DNA of 58,478 nucleotides, taken from the NCBI GenBank assembly GCA_029747585.1, contig JAPEVF010000254.1, positions 1 through 58,478 on the forward strand, in the 5' to 3' direction. Position 1 is the first letter of the stretch; every line of letters starts with the position of its first letter. A model generated the notes under the pieces. That model saw nothing but the letters and a program-made list of their open reading frames with translations. It had not been told where the DNA came from and ran no database searches. Positions 35,261 through 47,299 of the stretch are shown one piece after another. The stretch comes from Pleurotus djamor (lineage: Eukaryota; Basidiomycota; Agaricomycetes; Agaricales; Pleurotaceae). The position numbers were made by a program, and so were the translations under genes.

Positions 35261-37166
35261 GGCTGTCGTGGGGCGTGGTAGGAGGGGGAAGAAGGATTTA
35301 TCAAGGAAACATCGGAATCCGCTACGAATGAGTCTCCAGTAATTGTGGCACCCTGAGAAGAGCAGGTTACGTTGGGTCCAAGTTACTCAAGCGAGGAACT
35401 GGGCATTGTGTTGTAATAGAGTGATCAGATTTGATGCGGACTGTCGCAGGAGGCTGGGGGTTGACGTACACGGTTCTGTGCGCACGCGGCCCCGTCGTTT
35501 CTCACCGTGATTGTATTGTGGAGCTGAAGGCATGACAGATCTATGCAGATGATGAGAACAAACACTATACCGGGTGCTGGAATATACAAGCTCACGTACC
35601 GATGGTGATAGGGCGGAGGAGTGGTGCTCAATGATGCCTTGAAAATAAACCAAATATTCAGCTGAAACCTTGACGGAGGCGTTACAGTCAAATTGACTAG
35701 GCTGGATTTGCGCTTGCATCAAGCAACACTTACATAAGTACAGGACGCTGGAGAATTTCCAGACGCATGGTTTGTGAGGGAATTTATCGAAGACGCATAC
35801 TTTGCGCTGGGGACCAGACGATCTAGCGGTAGCGGTATGGTCAGCAAGGTACTCGATAAGGGGAAAGCAGGACAAGTGAGTGGGGAGATCAATGGAAAGA
35901 GGGGGGAGGGAGGGAAAGAAGCGCAAAGAAAGAGACACTCACGACATGGTGAGAGCGGCCGTGGCCCATTCCCCGAGTAAACAGAAGTGGCGTCGATGTG
36001 CGTCCATCGCTCCAATTTCCGAAGCCCCGAGTAGGTCCTCGTTCATCTTGGCGGGGAGAATATAGACGTCTGGCCGGTCCGCTGGGGTTGAAACATGCTG
36101 AGAGGCAGATCGATCGACCAGGAGGTCTGAGGAAATGGGTTCATTCTCTGAGAATATGGAGACATTCTGGGAATAGGCCGCGAGGAAGGTTCACAGGTGC
36201 AATTCAAATGCGATTCACATTCCATGAGCTGCGGGAGGTCATGATCACGCGTGACGTATGAGCGACTTCGCTTTTATTGCGGGTACAATAACATCTGGTC
36301 GAGGAGAATGTCCAATTCGGTGGTAAAAAAGTGTTCAATTTGGGGAAAAGGTGCAGACATACAGGGAACGCTCACGAAGTTGTCTGCGATTTCAAGTATC
36401 TCATTCCAAATTCCCACATCGTACTTCCCAGCGCATTTACAGGTAACGGGTGCTGGAGTTCCCAATGAAACGTCGCGACTTGAGACTTGCTTGAGACAGC
36501 CCTGGTAACGGATTCGGAGCGGCCTTGGGATGACAGCGCAAACTTCAGCCGGTTGTTAGATACTGTGGACCCATAGTTAAGGCAGGCGTAGACAAACAAG
36601 ATGGAGTCAATGAGTTGAACGGCGATGGTCGCTGACAATGAGGACGAGCGTCGAGAACAGAACATCGCGTGTGAATTGTTCTCGGTAAAACAGTTGCCGT
36701 CGCTAGCCGCCGGCCCGAACGTCTTACTTCCCGCTTTGATGTGACTCGAGTTGGCTCCGAGTCAGCACCCACCCAGATTTGCACGGACGAGTTCAATCAA
36801 ACTCGCAGTATCAATCACTTGTACTTTGACTGTGCACGATCGACTTATTCCTCAACGGTTGGTGAACAGGTCAATATGAGGTTTATCGTAGAAACATCTT
36901 GTGTCGCTGGTTGTCCGTCTAGCAGAGCCACAGCGTCCTGAAGCTTGCTAGCATGGGTAAGGGAAACCTTGATACAATACTCAGGACCGAGATATGCCAG
37001 CGATGCCTCAGTAGCGGTTAGCTCATGAGATATGAACGAGTAGTCGACCGTCAAAGGGTGTGCCATAATAAATGAGCTTCATGTTCGAAGAGTCCCAGAT
37101 TAGGTTAAGCCCTGACATGCACTCACAGGCGATGCGGACAAGCACTACTTCCTAGCCTAGTTAGAG
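35261..37166. other. Region without a confident gene; minus-strand fragments
   Basis: A minus-strand frame from the ATG at 37066 (AHPLTVDYSFISHELTATEA) and further fragments with hydrophobic runs (TIAVQLIDSILFVYACLNYG at about 36.6 kb) could be exons of a membrane protein. I could not join them convincingly. A GATCAGATTTGATG sequence at 35423 resembles the P450 upstream element and lies 163 bp before the P450-6 ATG. Confidence 0.3.
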
Positions 37167-38905
37167 TCACATCACCACCCACCGCACCTGTCCCTCCTCT
37201 ACGACTTTCCAGACAACAGGCGAAATACTCTTCCCCGAAATTTCCTCCCGCATTTCTGGGGGGTGAAATTCGGTGAAAACGATACTTTTCAGAGGTCGAA
37301 ATTGGATGAACTTGAACTGATCCAAGCATATCCCACACGCAGTATACAATGTGATGTCCACAAAGTGAACCTCCATCAACTTGGGTAGGTACCACAAATC
37401 CCTGTCCTTGGGAGTGTCAATTTGTGAAGGCGTAGACGTTAGGGGCAGTGGGAGAAGAGCATCCAGAATAATTGGGTTGCTGTCATCGTCTAACACAAGT
37501 GTCTGAACGCCGTGTAAAGCACGAAAGAACGGGGTGGAGCGCTCCACATTGGTGATGTTTTTCAAAATGAGGGAGGTAATCGTCGAAGAAAAGCAGCCAA
37601 TCGCATCAATGAAGGGTTCAATTGGACACGGGTGGCAGAGGGACAGCACCGGCGTGTTTGGGTCCGTATCGGTGACAAAATCGATGGTAAACATCCGATA
37701 GTTTGCGGTGGCTATGGCCTTGGTGAGGAGAAAGCGAGGGTCTCTCTGGCCTAGGCTCATCTGCTTTGTCCACGCGGAAACGATAAGTGAGAGATCAATG
37801 ACAGGTTTACCGCTAGCATTGGTATGGGTATTACTACACCCGAGGATGACACGAGCAGTAGGGGGATATTCGAGATGTTGAAGAAGGCTAAGATGCCGAG
37901 TATCCCGGGCGAAGAGTTCGAGCAACTTCAAGCGAGGGAGCGAAACACGAACGTCCGATAAATTTGATGGGGAAGTGGCGCCATCATCGTCGAAGTGGTC
38001 GAGGTGACTGAGCTCGAGATGCTCGAGTTGAGGGTGATGCCTAAGGATACTAATGGCCGAAGACAGCCTAATACATTGCCCGAAGGTTTTAAACCCCCAC
38101 GTGAGGATGACGAGCTCTGTGAGGTTGCTGAAAGATGGAAATGGAAAGGGGAGCGGCAGACCCTGGAGCTGGAAAGATCGGAGAGAAGGCAAGTCCCAAT
38201 TGAATCCCACCATTGTATCACTTGGGATTGTAGCGTGTCCGTCTTCCAGACTCAAATACTGGAGTTTTGGCGCGGCGGTACACTCGGACAACCGAATGAA
38301 AGACATCATTTCTTCATCCCAGTTAGATGAGACAATCAACTCCCGAACTCTTGCCTTCTCTCCCTTCACAATCATAGCCAACGATTCAACGACAGCGGAT
38401 TCCACGTTGTAGATATCAACGAAGAAGTCCAACGGAACGGATTTCGAGCGTTTGATCCATTCTTCCCGGAGATCGTTCTGGCGAAGCCAGACTCGAGACC
38501 ATAGCCTCGGGCTATCAAGCGCGAGTTCCCGCCAGGCGCGACAGACACCTAGCACGGAAAGCCAACCACGATCGGTGTAGTGGCAAAGCTTATCCTGTCC
38601 ATCGTCTTTGACTTCTTGGAGATGCTGAAAGATGAGAACGAGGATTTCACTTGGGACTTCGGGGATGCATCCGATGTGGGTGTTTTCGGGTTCTTGGGGG
38701 CGTATGAGCTGGCTATAAATGTTCCTGTAGAAGTCGTGGTAGATGTACATCTTTTCGTATAGCGCTGGATTATCCTCATCCTTGAAAACAGTGATATATT
38801 GTTAGTTATGAACAGCAATATTCGTGCATCAATAAGTATCACCATTTCGGGGGAGTCGACGGTCATGATGGGGGTATCAAGATTGGCTTGATGATGGGTT
38901 GTCAT
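37167..38905 (-). CDS. F-box-5: F-box protein with leucine-rich repeats
   Basis: The most divergent F-box member. An upstream ATG at 38903-38905 gives a 21-residue first exon ending SPEM, followed by a 62-bp intron (38781-38842) that again lies directly behind an ATG codon (38843-38845). By analogy with its siblings that second ATG may be the real start. Exon 2 begins DEDNPALYEKMYIYHDFYRN. The F-box core is IPEVPSEILVLIFQHLQEV, then VCRAWRELALDSPRLWSRVW, and a leucine-rich body (LQYLSLEDGHAT, LRSFQLQGLPLPF, LEHLELSHLDHF, LPRLKLLELFARD). It ends VRWVVM with TGA at 37167-37169. Likely SCF substrate receptor. Confidence 0.8.
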
Positions 38906-38959
38906 GATCAAGATTCATGTAAGGAGGAAGCGCCGAGGTCGTAGTTCAAACTTGGAAAT

Positions 38960-41900
38960 TGCCAATTCAAAGATGCATGGCACAAGCCTAGCGCAGCGAT
39001 AGAATAGGACACAACCCAGAGGAAAGTCGCCACTTTCACGCATGCCTATCACTTCACGAAGCTCATCGCAGAGCCATCTCCCGTTGCGGCACGCAGGGTA
39101 AGGAGTTGGACGATTGCGAAGTGGATCAATGTAAAAGGTACAAGTGGAGGGATACAAGCGAAGGCTTCAGAAAGGGAAAAGAGTACATGGTACATGCGAA
39201 AGCGACCTTGTCCACGGTCAAATACATGCACGGCAACTCCGACCCCCAAAAGCGAAGAGGATAAACTGGCTAGGACCAGGATTGCGACGGCAAATGTACA
39301 CATGCTGTGATAGCGGGAGTTTGAGGTTGTTCCGAAAACCATCTATCCGCGAGGGATTCCAGGCAGCATACCACCTCCCCAAGGTCTCTCGTTCTCCCCT
39401 CGAACTAGCCCATCTAACGTCTTCTAAGTCCACGAACGGATAGCTTAGTGAAAGCCGCCACGACCCCAAAACCCAAATCACAATGAGCTCCACCGCTGCG
39501 GGCACTCGAGCCTCCTCCCCGTCGATGCTATGCTTTGGGGAGAAAGGTAATCAGAGGACGCCGTACGCAGTGGTGGCGAGGTGTTCAAAGGCTCAGATTC
39601 ACGACAAGGGCCAGGGATATGATGACAAGGGTCCGCATATCGTGATAGCGGGGAGTTCGTATCCGGGACGATTGAATTACCATGCATTCGCGATGAATGC
39701 GAGGCGGCGGTCCCTCATAAACCAGCTATCCACATTCCCCCCACTGTCCTCAACCATTCCCTGCACAGCCTCTTTCACATCCCACAACCAGCAACCGGGA
39801 GGCTCAGCGAAGAGAGTCACGATCTCAACGCCAACATCGGCATCGACGCCGCCAATCCAGGTGTGCATGCCTCCTCCCTCTTGACCCTACATTCTCAGGT
39901 CGAAGCTTATCCAAAGACGCGAGCTCGTCGATGAAATCGGTCTGGTTATCGTGCTCGGGTGGTTCGGATATGGCATATACCGGATGGCGTAGGAAAAGGA
40001 CACAAGGTGGTGCTCTTTCGTGATGCATGTGTCTGCGGCGACCAGATGTCCAAGCGCTCGCATCCATGACGAGGACCAGGATTGCGATGGCAAAGGTGAG
40101 CATGTTGTCATGTCGTGACAGTGGGAGTTTGAGGTCGGAACGAATATCTTGGCTCCCCTCGAACTTTCTCCGCCTGACGTCTTCTCAGCGGACGGTCATG
40201 ATCCCAAAGCCCACCACATCACAATGAACACCGCCGCTGTGGGCTTTCGTGCGTCCTCCCCCTCGATCCTACGTTCTCAAGACATAGGTCATCCAAGAGG
40301 GCAGGTTTGTCGTTGGAATCCGTTGGTTATGGCGCTCGTCTCGTTTGTGGATATGACATACAGCCTGGCTGACAATTCATAATGATGATCCTTTTCCAGT
40401 ATCCGTACGCTGACCTCCCAGCAACCAGACGACCACAACCGTGCTAGAGATCATGACGACGAGCCCGCTGGTTGCAGCACACTGCAGATGGGTTCTCCAT
40501 CATCCGATGTTCACCCAGTTCGTTGGCTCCGTAGAAGGAGGGGCGGTGTCCATTCGTATCTCTCTGTCTCTCTTCGTCGGGCTGGCTGCGAGCTGGCCGA
40601 GCTGCGGCGTCCTGCAGCTGATGCGCATGGGGAGATGGCAACAGCAGCGGTGGTCAAGCTGAGACGGCTAAGTGAGGAGCGTCAGTTAAGCAGGAACAAG
40701 ACGCGTAACGTGTGGAGAAACGTACGGAGTATCGTATCTAAGCCCGCGACAAGGATATCATTCCAGTGGCTAACCGTTTTCGCAGGTGACGACGCGACCG
40801 ACCGATGGAAAAAGCTGGGACTTGATGAGGTCGACGCAAATTTCGACATGGTTCCAGTTCTTCGCCTTGGTTGCATACGCGTATGATGCGGCTGCCGATG
40901 GGAGAAGCGCCACGAAATGTAGGTATAGGTGTACGGGTTCTGCGGTTCGGCTTCATCCCCCCTCAAAGGCCCGCATCCAAGACCCAATCAACCCCACGCA
41001 CGTTCTCTATCCCAACACTAACAGACAATGGGCGTATGTGTGTACCGGCAGCGTCCACGAGCTCCATTGACCTCCGATATCCACAGCCGAAGTTTCGGTA
41101 GACTGCTTGGATGTCGTATATGTGGAATAGATGGTGCAGTTGCCGCTAGGTTGCGCGTGAGGAGACGCTAAAAGCCAGCGGATCCTAGCACGTTCACATC
41201 GTGAGATTCGCAGCTAGTAGGATTGTCCTGGAGAAGGAATAACTATCAGGAAGCGAAAACATGGATGGACAAAAACAACATACGCGTTGATCACGGAGCT
41301 GACAGTCCAGGATAGACTGGAATGGAGAACCACAACACCGCCTATGAAAGACATATGAACGGCCCCGCTTTGTGTTGAGATGGGCGCGATATGTCAAGAG
41401 GTGCTATGGTCGTCATATGGGTAAGTTCTTGGGGGTATCTGAGAGGATAACGACATACCTTTCGTAGTCCGCGATGAAAATGAGGGGCCGAGTGCAGCAG
41501 ACAATAGCGTGGATCGTGTGTAGCCCAAAAGAGTAACAAAAAGACGGGTTGACGGTACGACGGGAGCACCTGGTACTTCCGAGCACCCTGTGTAGTACAC
41601 AGAGCGCAGGCTCGAAGTGTATATCCTTGAAGATGCCAGTTCGGCGATCTGGGTGCTGAATGTGGTAGAAAACGCGGTCGTACTGGCGAGGGGGAAGATT
41701 ATTGGGATACAGAGAACGAGAAAAGACCATTTGCACGATTTCCGTGTCCATAACCTCAATGCCACGACCAACAATGGCTCCTCCCATACGCTCGCCTTCT
41801 ACCAGACTAGTCAGGGCGCCTATACAGCATCGTTCTTGATGGGGATCGATTCGGTCGGCTCCAAGGTCCCAGAGGGGGGAGAAAGGACAGGAAAAACGTC

Positions 41901-42462
41901 TCATTCTAGTTGGGGATATGCTCAGTTTGTGGTCGTCTTCGAAGACCATGACACGTACCTGTGTTAAGCAGTAGCCTCAGCAAAGCAGGTCGTTAAGTAA
42001 TTGAGCCAGAGGTATCGACTGCTCGTCCCAATGTGCGACGCATGCGAGTGAACCTATAAAACCGGTCAATGATGTCGGTCAGGGCAGAAGAGCATCTTAC
42101 GCACCTCTTTTTTATCCTCCTGAACAGTTCTCCTTCCAACGATGCCTTCCCCGCATATATTCTGTCATCCGTCACTGCACCTCTTCGCAAAATCCAAATA
42201 TCATCGGTGGTGAGGCTTGTACCCAGTCGAGCGGTCGCGTCAAGCATCGAGTCCATGAGTACGCTGACGCATATATCAATGTATCGAGTTGGATTGTTGT
42301 TGAACGCTCTATGGAGTACTCTACAAAGTCGCACTTTGAGAAACGACTCGTCCAAGACAGAAAAAGAGACCCACTCCAGTTTGACTACTCACGTTTCTCC
42401 CGACCAGAGTTTGAGTCCTTCCACGCTGTCTCACAGTCTCCTTTTGCCGTATCGAGTCGCAT
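38960..42462 (-). pseudogene. Gene W copy 1, decayed, with repeated 3' modules
   Basis: Unrecognised, minus strand. A first exon from the ATG at 42460-42462 reads MRLDTAKGDCETAWKDSNSG. A second carries PTRYIDICVSVLMDSMLDAT and ARLGTSLTTDDI. Further on there are hydrophobic fragments and, at 39.0-40.4 kb, repeated modules with a segment such as LTFAIAILVLVMD. Copy 2 at 47.3-50.1 kb has the same pieces (SMRIDTETGSWETQWKDSN, TRYPAIC..MDSRLAATARM). Indels change the frame between copies. Hydrophobic segments suggest a former multi-pass membrane protein. I do not assign a function. Confidence 0.4.
39270..40310. repeat. Tandem degenerate 3' modules of gene W
   Basis: Related stretches recur at about 39.27-39.54, 39.60-39.89 and 40.07-40.29 kb, with a fourth at 47.64-47.87 kb. 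Each has GACCAGGATTGCGAYGGCAA or a relative, then GCGGGAGTTYGAG or similar. Some 200 bp further on, copies carry AATGARCWCCRCCGCTGYGGGC or a relative. Spacing is roughly 330-470 bp. Confidence 0.45.
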
Positions 42463-42720
42463 AGAGTGGAACGATTGAGGTATGAGGAAACGGTGACCGA
42501 CCAAGAAGAGACCAGAAGGAAAGCCTTGCCCTAGGCGCTCAGNAAAAAAACTTGGCATAGCCCCCTGTAGCCCCCGCGTCGACAGGGGAGTCAACTAAAT
42601 TGCGCACCTCGAGCAACGAATCCATGAGAAGCTTGCCTCTGGATGAAGACAAGTCTATATTCGTCATCCAACATCTTTTTCGTCTATTGAGCTGACCAGA
42701 CGCATCTACAACCTTTCAAA
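42463..42720. promoter_or_regulatory. Upstream region of gene W copy 1 with a CCCCTGT inverted repeat
   Basis: CCCCTGT (42562-42568) and ACAGGGG (42582-42588) form a 7-bp inverted repeat with a 13-nt loop. The same repeat with the same spacing stands upstream of copy 2 (50177-50203). CCCCT is the fungal stress-response-element core; that role is inference. Confidence 0.35.
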
Positions 42721-45700
42721 TTTCGCCACCAACATCTAGACTCGACGGTGTCAACCCAGTCTCTACTCTGGACGTCCTTGAGACGTCCACTCATTCGCTA
42801 TGTATTAGCTCACTCCCCATAGGTCGACAGATGAGGATTCTTGGAGTCCCAATTCGTCGTTATAAGCTATGATATATTGTATATAACAAGTCGTTACTTC
42901 CAAACGTGCACGTGGGGGCACACCGATAAAAGCGTTTGCGTCGACTTCGACTCAAATATTCAATGCTGAAGCCAGAAAACAGGTAGTACGCGTGTATCCC
43001 TTTGACCTCCGTGCTTTGTATTCGGTACAGTTTATTTTGTTTTGTTTCTCCTAAGCCAACGGCCCAATGCTGATCCCACTTCGAACCACGAATCAAATCA
43101 CCCGTACGTCCAACAATACCGGTTACGCAACGGCCGTCTTTTGCTTCTACCGTCACCGAGTCAGCTCGAAATATTTTCTACACCGTTGCCTCAGCGTCAC
43201 AACCACCCACACAGCAAGCCGATCCTCGCATGCACAGACCAGACGGCAGTACTTCTCTAGTCGCACTATCACCTTTACCTACTCACCCAGGTCGAACCAA
43301 CAAATCTCCAAACTTCAGCCGTGACGTGACGTACATATCTGCCAATTGCTGATTGAAAATGCTTCTTGACCGTTTTCCCCCCAGTTGGAAGCAACCGCCC
43401 ATTCAATATCTTTGGACCAAGCTCCCTGGCGCCCGGTGGGCCAGACAAATTCCTAAACGTGAGCCAACAGTATGATAGACAGGGGAGACATGACGGGCTG
43501 GATTGCGAACTATATTTTTCTCCATCCCTCCGCCACTAGGTCGCACAAGTCAGATTCAAACAATACTCTATAGTCTGACGTCGACGTCAGAGTCATTTTT
43601 ACAACTGACTAAAAATCGTGGATCCGTATCAAAGGTTCACTCTATGACCCTTAGATGGGCATGAGTTGCCAATACGCCCCGAAAACAGGTCGTTCAACCA
43701 AATTCAACTTTCCACACCATCGGCTTCGGATAAGGTCAGCTGAGGTGAATGGGATAGTTTTGAAATAATCACATTTTTCTGACCGTCTTATGCATCTCCT
43801 TGGTATGTACAGGAGTGGTCTCATTTTCCCTCTGTCATCGAACGGTTTCTGAATGCCTCACGTCTTTGGCTTTGACTCGGAAGTTTAAGTCCTACACCCT
43901 ATCTTTGAAGAAGTGTGTCGTGGCTCACGCGCTCACGCTCAAGCTCGAGGGTCTTGATTCACAATCCCAGAGTTGGTCGTTGAACGTTTCCTTGGATCCG
44001 CCGCTACGGAACATAGGAGAGAGCTCAACATGGGAATCCCCCTTTTAACCAGGTCAAGTGGGAAAATCCTAAAACACGGCTGAGCCTCGCGATCGCCACA
44101 GCATAGTACTCGGTATGAAGAATGTGTCAATCCCTCTTTTTCTTTCGATTGTGTCTCTCTACCTTCTCGAGCCACCATCGCAGCTCCCATCCCTTTGTAC
44201 TCTACTCGTCTGCGGATAATGCTCTCTGCTCGACTGCCATCGTAGTATCTGCCGACTGCCGCTCGCACCAGATGTCTGGTCGCAGCCAGACCTCCAGATA
44301 TCTCAACACGAAGTATTCTTGCTCAAAATCGAGCAGAGAGCGACCGTTCTCTACAGGAAAAGTCAACGGGATCAGCGTCAAGAAATCATTGGATCCACTT
44401 TGAGTACTAGAGATTCTTGACTCAGACGATCACTCCCTAGGTGGACTCTGAGCTAACTGTGAGTTTTCCTTTTTTCAATTGTGTCCTAAAAAGCATACAG
44501 AAGACCGACGCATTTCTACTTCTTAGAGTTTTCTCAAGCCATCGTTTGGTGGAGAAGCACCAGACAGGCCGATTCTTGGCGTACTCATAATCTGTCGTCG
44601 ACACGGATCGACGGCGATTTTCGAAGTTCTCCCGCCACATCGTCTGGTATTCCACACCCGTCGCCGAACCTGCCCCAGAGGTAGGATAGAGCAATACATC
44701 ATCACCCTCATAGGGCAGAAACGACTCGGATCGACATCGCTTGAATGTTAATCATACTCGCGGTGGCGGGCAACTCTCCTTCACAACAGCTGGGACGGAA
44801 GAATGGATGAATACTACAGCTGTCACATATTCAGTCAAATTCCCGGATTACACGTCGATTCTTCGATTCTTTCAGCCGTATACTAGAGTACTACGTCGAT
44901 CTTCCGTCGCTTTGAACCTCCCCAAAGAGAAACTCACCCATGGTTTGATTGATAATGAAGGTCATCCAAGGGCTGGGCTACCCGTTGCCGACTTGAGAGC
45001 GATGATCGGGCGGTGAAGTATGGGGATTACTCTATCAAGGTGCTCCCACTTCTCCCTTCAAATTTTCGTTGAAGCCTGACAACGCCCGGAAATTATCCCT
45101 CCCTAGTTCTACTCGTTCATCTTATCGGTACATTTTAGCCCGCTTTGTCTGGAGCTCATCCTTGGACTTCTTCACGCTGAAATGTCCCTACGATTTCCAA
45201 CTCTTCCCTACGAACTGTCACCTATGAGATCTCAAGGTGTCCTGGCCTTGACGTTTGTTCCTTCCGGCACCTGGTTTCACCGCGTTTGACGCGAACTTCT
45301 AGGCGGTGATCTGTGAAGGTTTGGCAGGCGTCCACTCGACTTCGAACGAAAGTTTGATAACACTGGTCACTTTCAAGGGCTTAATTACTGTTTACAGACT
45401 CACAGGAGAGGTTCATCGACATCGTCCGGGTGAGCGGAGCATACCTGTTGACTGGAAGAATCGCGAAATTACGACGACGCTCATTGGATCTGGCGTCTTC
45501 GCAACTACATAGGTTTCCTTCCAAGAAATGGAGGCCCTCACGCGCACGGTCTAGCCTCCGGCCTTCACGGAGAGAGACGTTCCTCCCTACATACATCATT
45601 CATGTACATGGATGTTCGTCGAGTCCTCGGCACCTCGATGGAACTTACTGCAAGTCCTGAACTCTCTCGCTCGCGTACATATTTATAGCGCATCGATGTA

Positions 45701-45917
45701 CTCACTTAAAAATCAGAGCCCCCTCTACCCAGTCACACAAAAGGCAAGTTACTTCTTCCTCCCGTCGCATACTACCGTCGCTAACCAGCGCTGCCTATCG
45801 TCTACATACTCGGACCCATAGGACCGCGCAGGTAAGCAAACGGTCACCAAACTCGCACGTCGCTTCGTCGGACTCACCTTGCCTCCTCGTCCTTTCTGTT
45901 AGCAACGACAATTTACG
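42721..45917. other. Gene-poor interval
   Basis: No gene with recognisable motifs. One plus-strand frame at 44741-45016 is open for 91 codons without family resemblance and I consider it unproven. The last 200 bp include the likely promoter of the secreted peptide gene. Confidence 0.4.
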
Positions 45918-46166
45918 ATGTCCAAACTGATGACGCAAGTGCTGCTCGCCATTCTCGTCACCCAAGCTGCCAACGTCGTCCAGAGCGTCCCTTGCTCCGA
46001 GGAACAACACCCTGAAACCAATCTGAAACTACTTGATCAAGAAAGCAATGGATGGTTTCCGCCACCTGGTTGTAGGGGCTGTGGTCCGTGCTTCTCTAAC
46101 CCGCCCTTTTACTGCGGCGGGACAACTGTGCACTGTGGTCCGCTATGTTGGCAGTGTTGCAACTGA
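45918..46166 (+). CDS. Small secreted cysteine-rich protein (82 residues)
   Basis: Single exon, ATG at 45918. The first 23 or so residues form a classic signal peptide (KLMTQVLLAILVTQAANVV) with likely cleavage near VQS/VP. The mature part, about 58 residues, contains nine cysteines, eight of them crowded in the last 31 residues (GCRGCGPC, then spaced C, HC, LC, and QCC at the end), next to WFPPPG. An even number would pair fully; nine leaves one free or points to dimerisation. The spacing is not that of a hydrophobin. Basidiomycetes encode many such secreted proteins, some of them effectors. It stands isolated between the two decayed W copies and about 250 bp before a foldback element. Confidence 0.65.
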   Translation: MSKLMTQVLLAILVTQAANVVQSVPCSEEQHPETNLKLLDQESNGWFPPPGCRGCGPCFSNPPFYCGGTTVHCGPLCWQCCN

Positions 46167-46319
46167 AGGGGGAACGGAAAAATATGGGAGACGTCGAGCA
46201 ACCCCGATGTCATCCTTACAAATACACAGTTTGTCACACCAACCACAGAACAAAGGAAAGCTTGGGATCGACAGCAGAGCGTAAATATTATATCCTCCTA
46301 GCATAAGTAAACCATGTAC

Positions 46320-46337
46320 GTTTAAATTTTAAACCTC
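46320..46337. repeat. Short AT palindrome
   Basis: GTTTAAATTTTAAAC lies about 155 bp after the stop of the secreted peptide gene. It could mark a 3' end signal. It also resembles the TTTAAA-rich motifs of the foldback element nearby. Confidence 0.3.
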
Positions 46338-46413
46338 GAAGTGAAGGGCCTAGCGAAGATAGCATGGCGGTAGCATTCCTCCACATTCTAGTTAGATCTC
46401 CGCGCTCCGCAAA

Positions 46414-47089
46414 CACTCCAGAGAACAAAAAAAATTAGGGGAGACTTAAATTGAGCTTTAAATTCGACATTTATTATGGGACTTAAACGCAGCGTTAAAT
46501 TCGTTATTTAAGACTGTGGGAAAGCTTGAGAAAGACTTAACATGTCTGTCGTCGTGAAACCTTGGCGTAAATTCAAGGTTTAAGTCACAAAAAGAAATGA
46601 AAAATTTCAATTGATATGTCGGCACAAAAGAAATGTTAGATTTAAGTCTGGCTTACACCATGCGTTTATGCGCGACGTAAACGAGAGACAAAAGGAAAGG
46701 TTTAACTCATAACAAGGGTTTAAGGTGGGTTTAAACTTAGCATTTAAGAAATCCGGGGAAACATTGCATTTAACCTGACCTTAAACTCTTATTGTGACTT
46801 AAATTCTTCCTTTTGTCTTTGGTTTACGCCGCGCATAAACGCGTGGTTTAAGCCATGCCTAAATCTAGCATTTCTTTTGTGCTGACATCTCAATTGAAAT
46901 TTTTCATTTCTTTTTGTGACTTAAACCTTGAATTTACGCCAAGATTTCACGACGACAGACATGTTAAGTCTTTCTCAAGCTTTCCCACAGTCTTAAATAA
47001 CGAATTTAACGCTGCGTTTAAGTCCCATAATAAATGTCGAATTTAAAGCTCAATTTAAGTCTCCCTTAATTTTTTTGTTTTCCGGAGTG
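46414..47089. mobile_element. 676-bp foldback MITE-like element with CACTCC termini
   Basis: The two halves are near-perfect reverse complements from CACTCC at 46414 to GGAGTG at 47089, meeting around ATCCGGGG near 46750. The flanks read AAA on both sides (46411-46413 and 47090-47092), a possible 3-bp target duplication, as made by CACTA-type elements, though AAA is weak evidence. No coding capacity. The interior is crowded with TTTAA/TTAAA motifs. Transcription through it would make a long hairpin RNA. Confidence 0.75.
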
Positions 47090-47299
47090 AAAATCTCCAG
47101 TCCACGACAGGGTGGCTTGGTTCCAGCGTAAGAGCTTGAGGCAAGGTATGCCAGGTTGGACGACTAAATCACGAAACTATTCCCTACAACCTTAACTGCG
47201 CAGCCATTGGATGTGCGCGCTTTCTTTCAGCATGGGTTCTTTTTACTTCTCCAAGCCAATGACTCACCCCATCGGAGTAGCTTTCGTGCTCATCGTCAT

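Noticed and set aside
44741..45016. 91-codon plus-strand frame
   Set aside because: No family resemblance, splice context or neighbouring paralogue supports it as a gene.
46855..47046. Open frame inside the foldback
   Set aside because: It is a by-product of the AT-rich palindrome; no protein-like composition.
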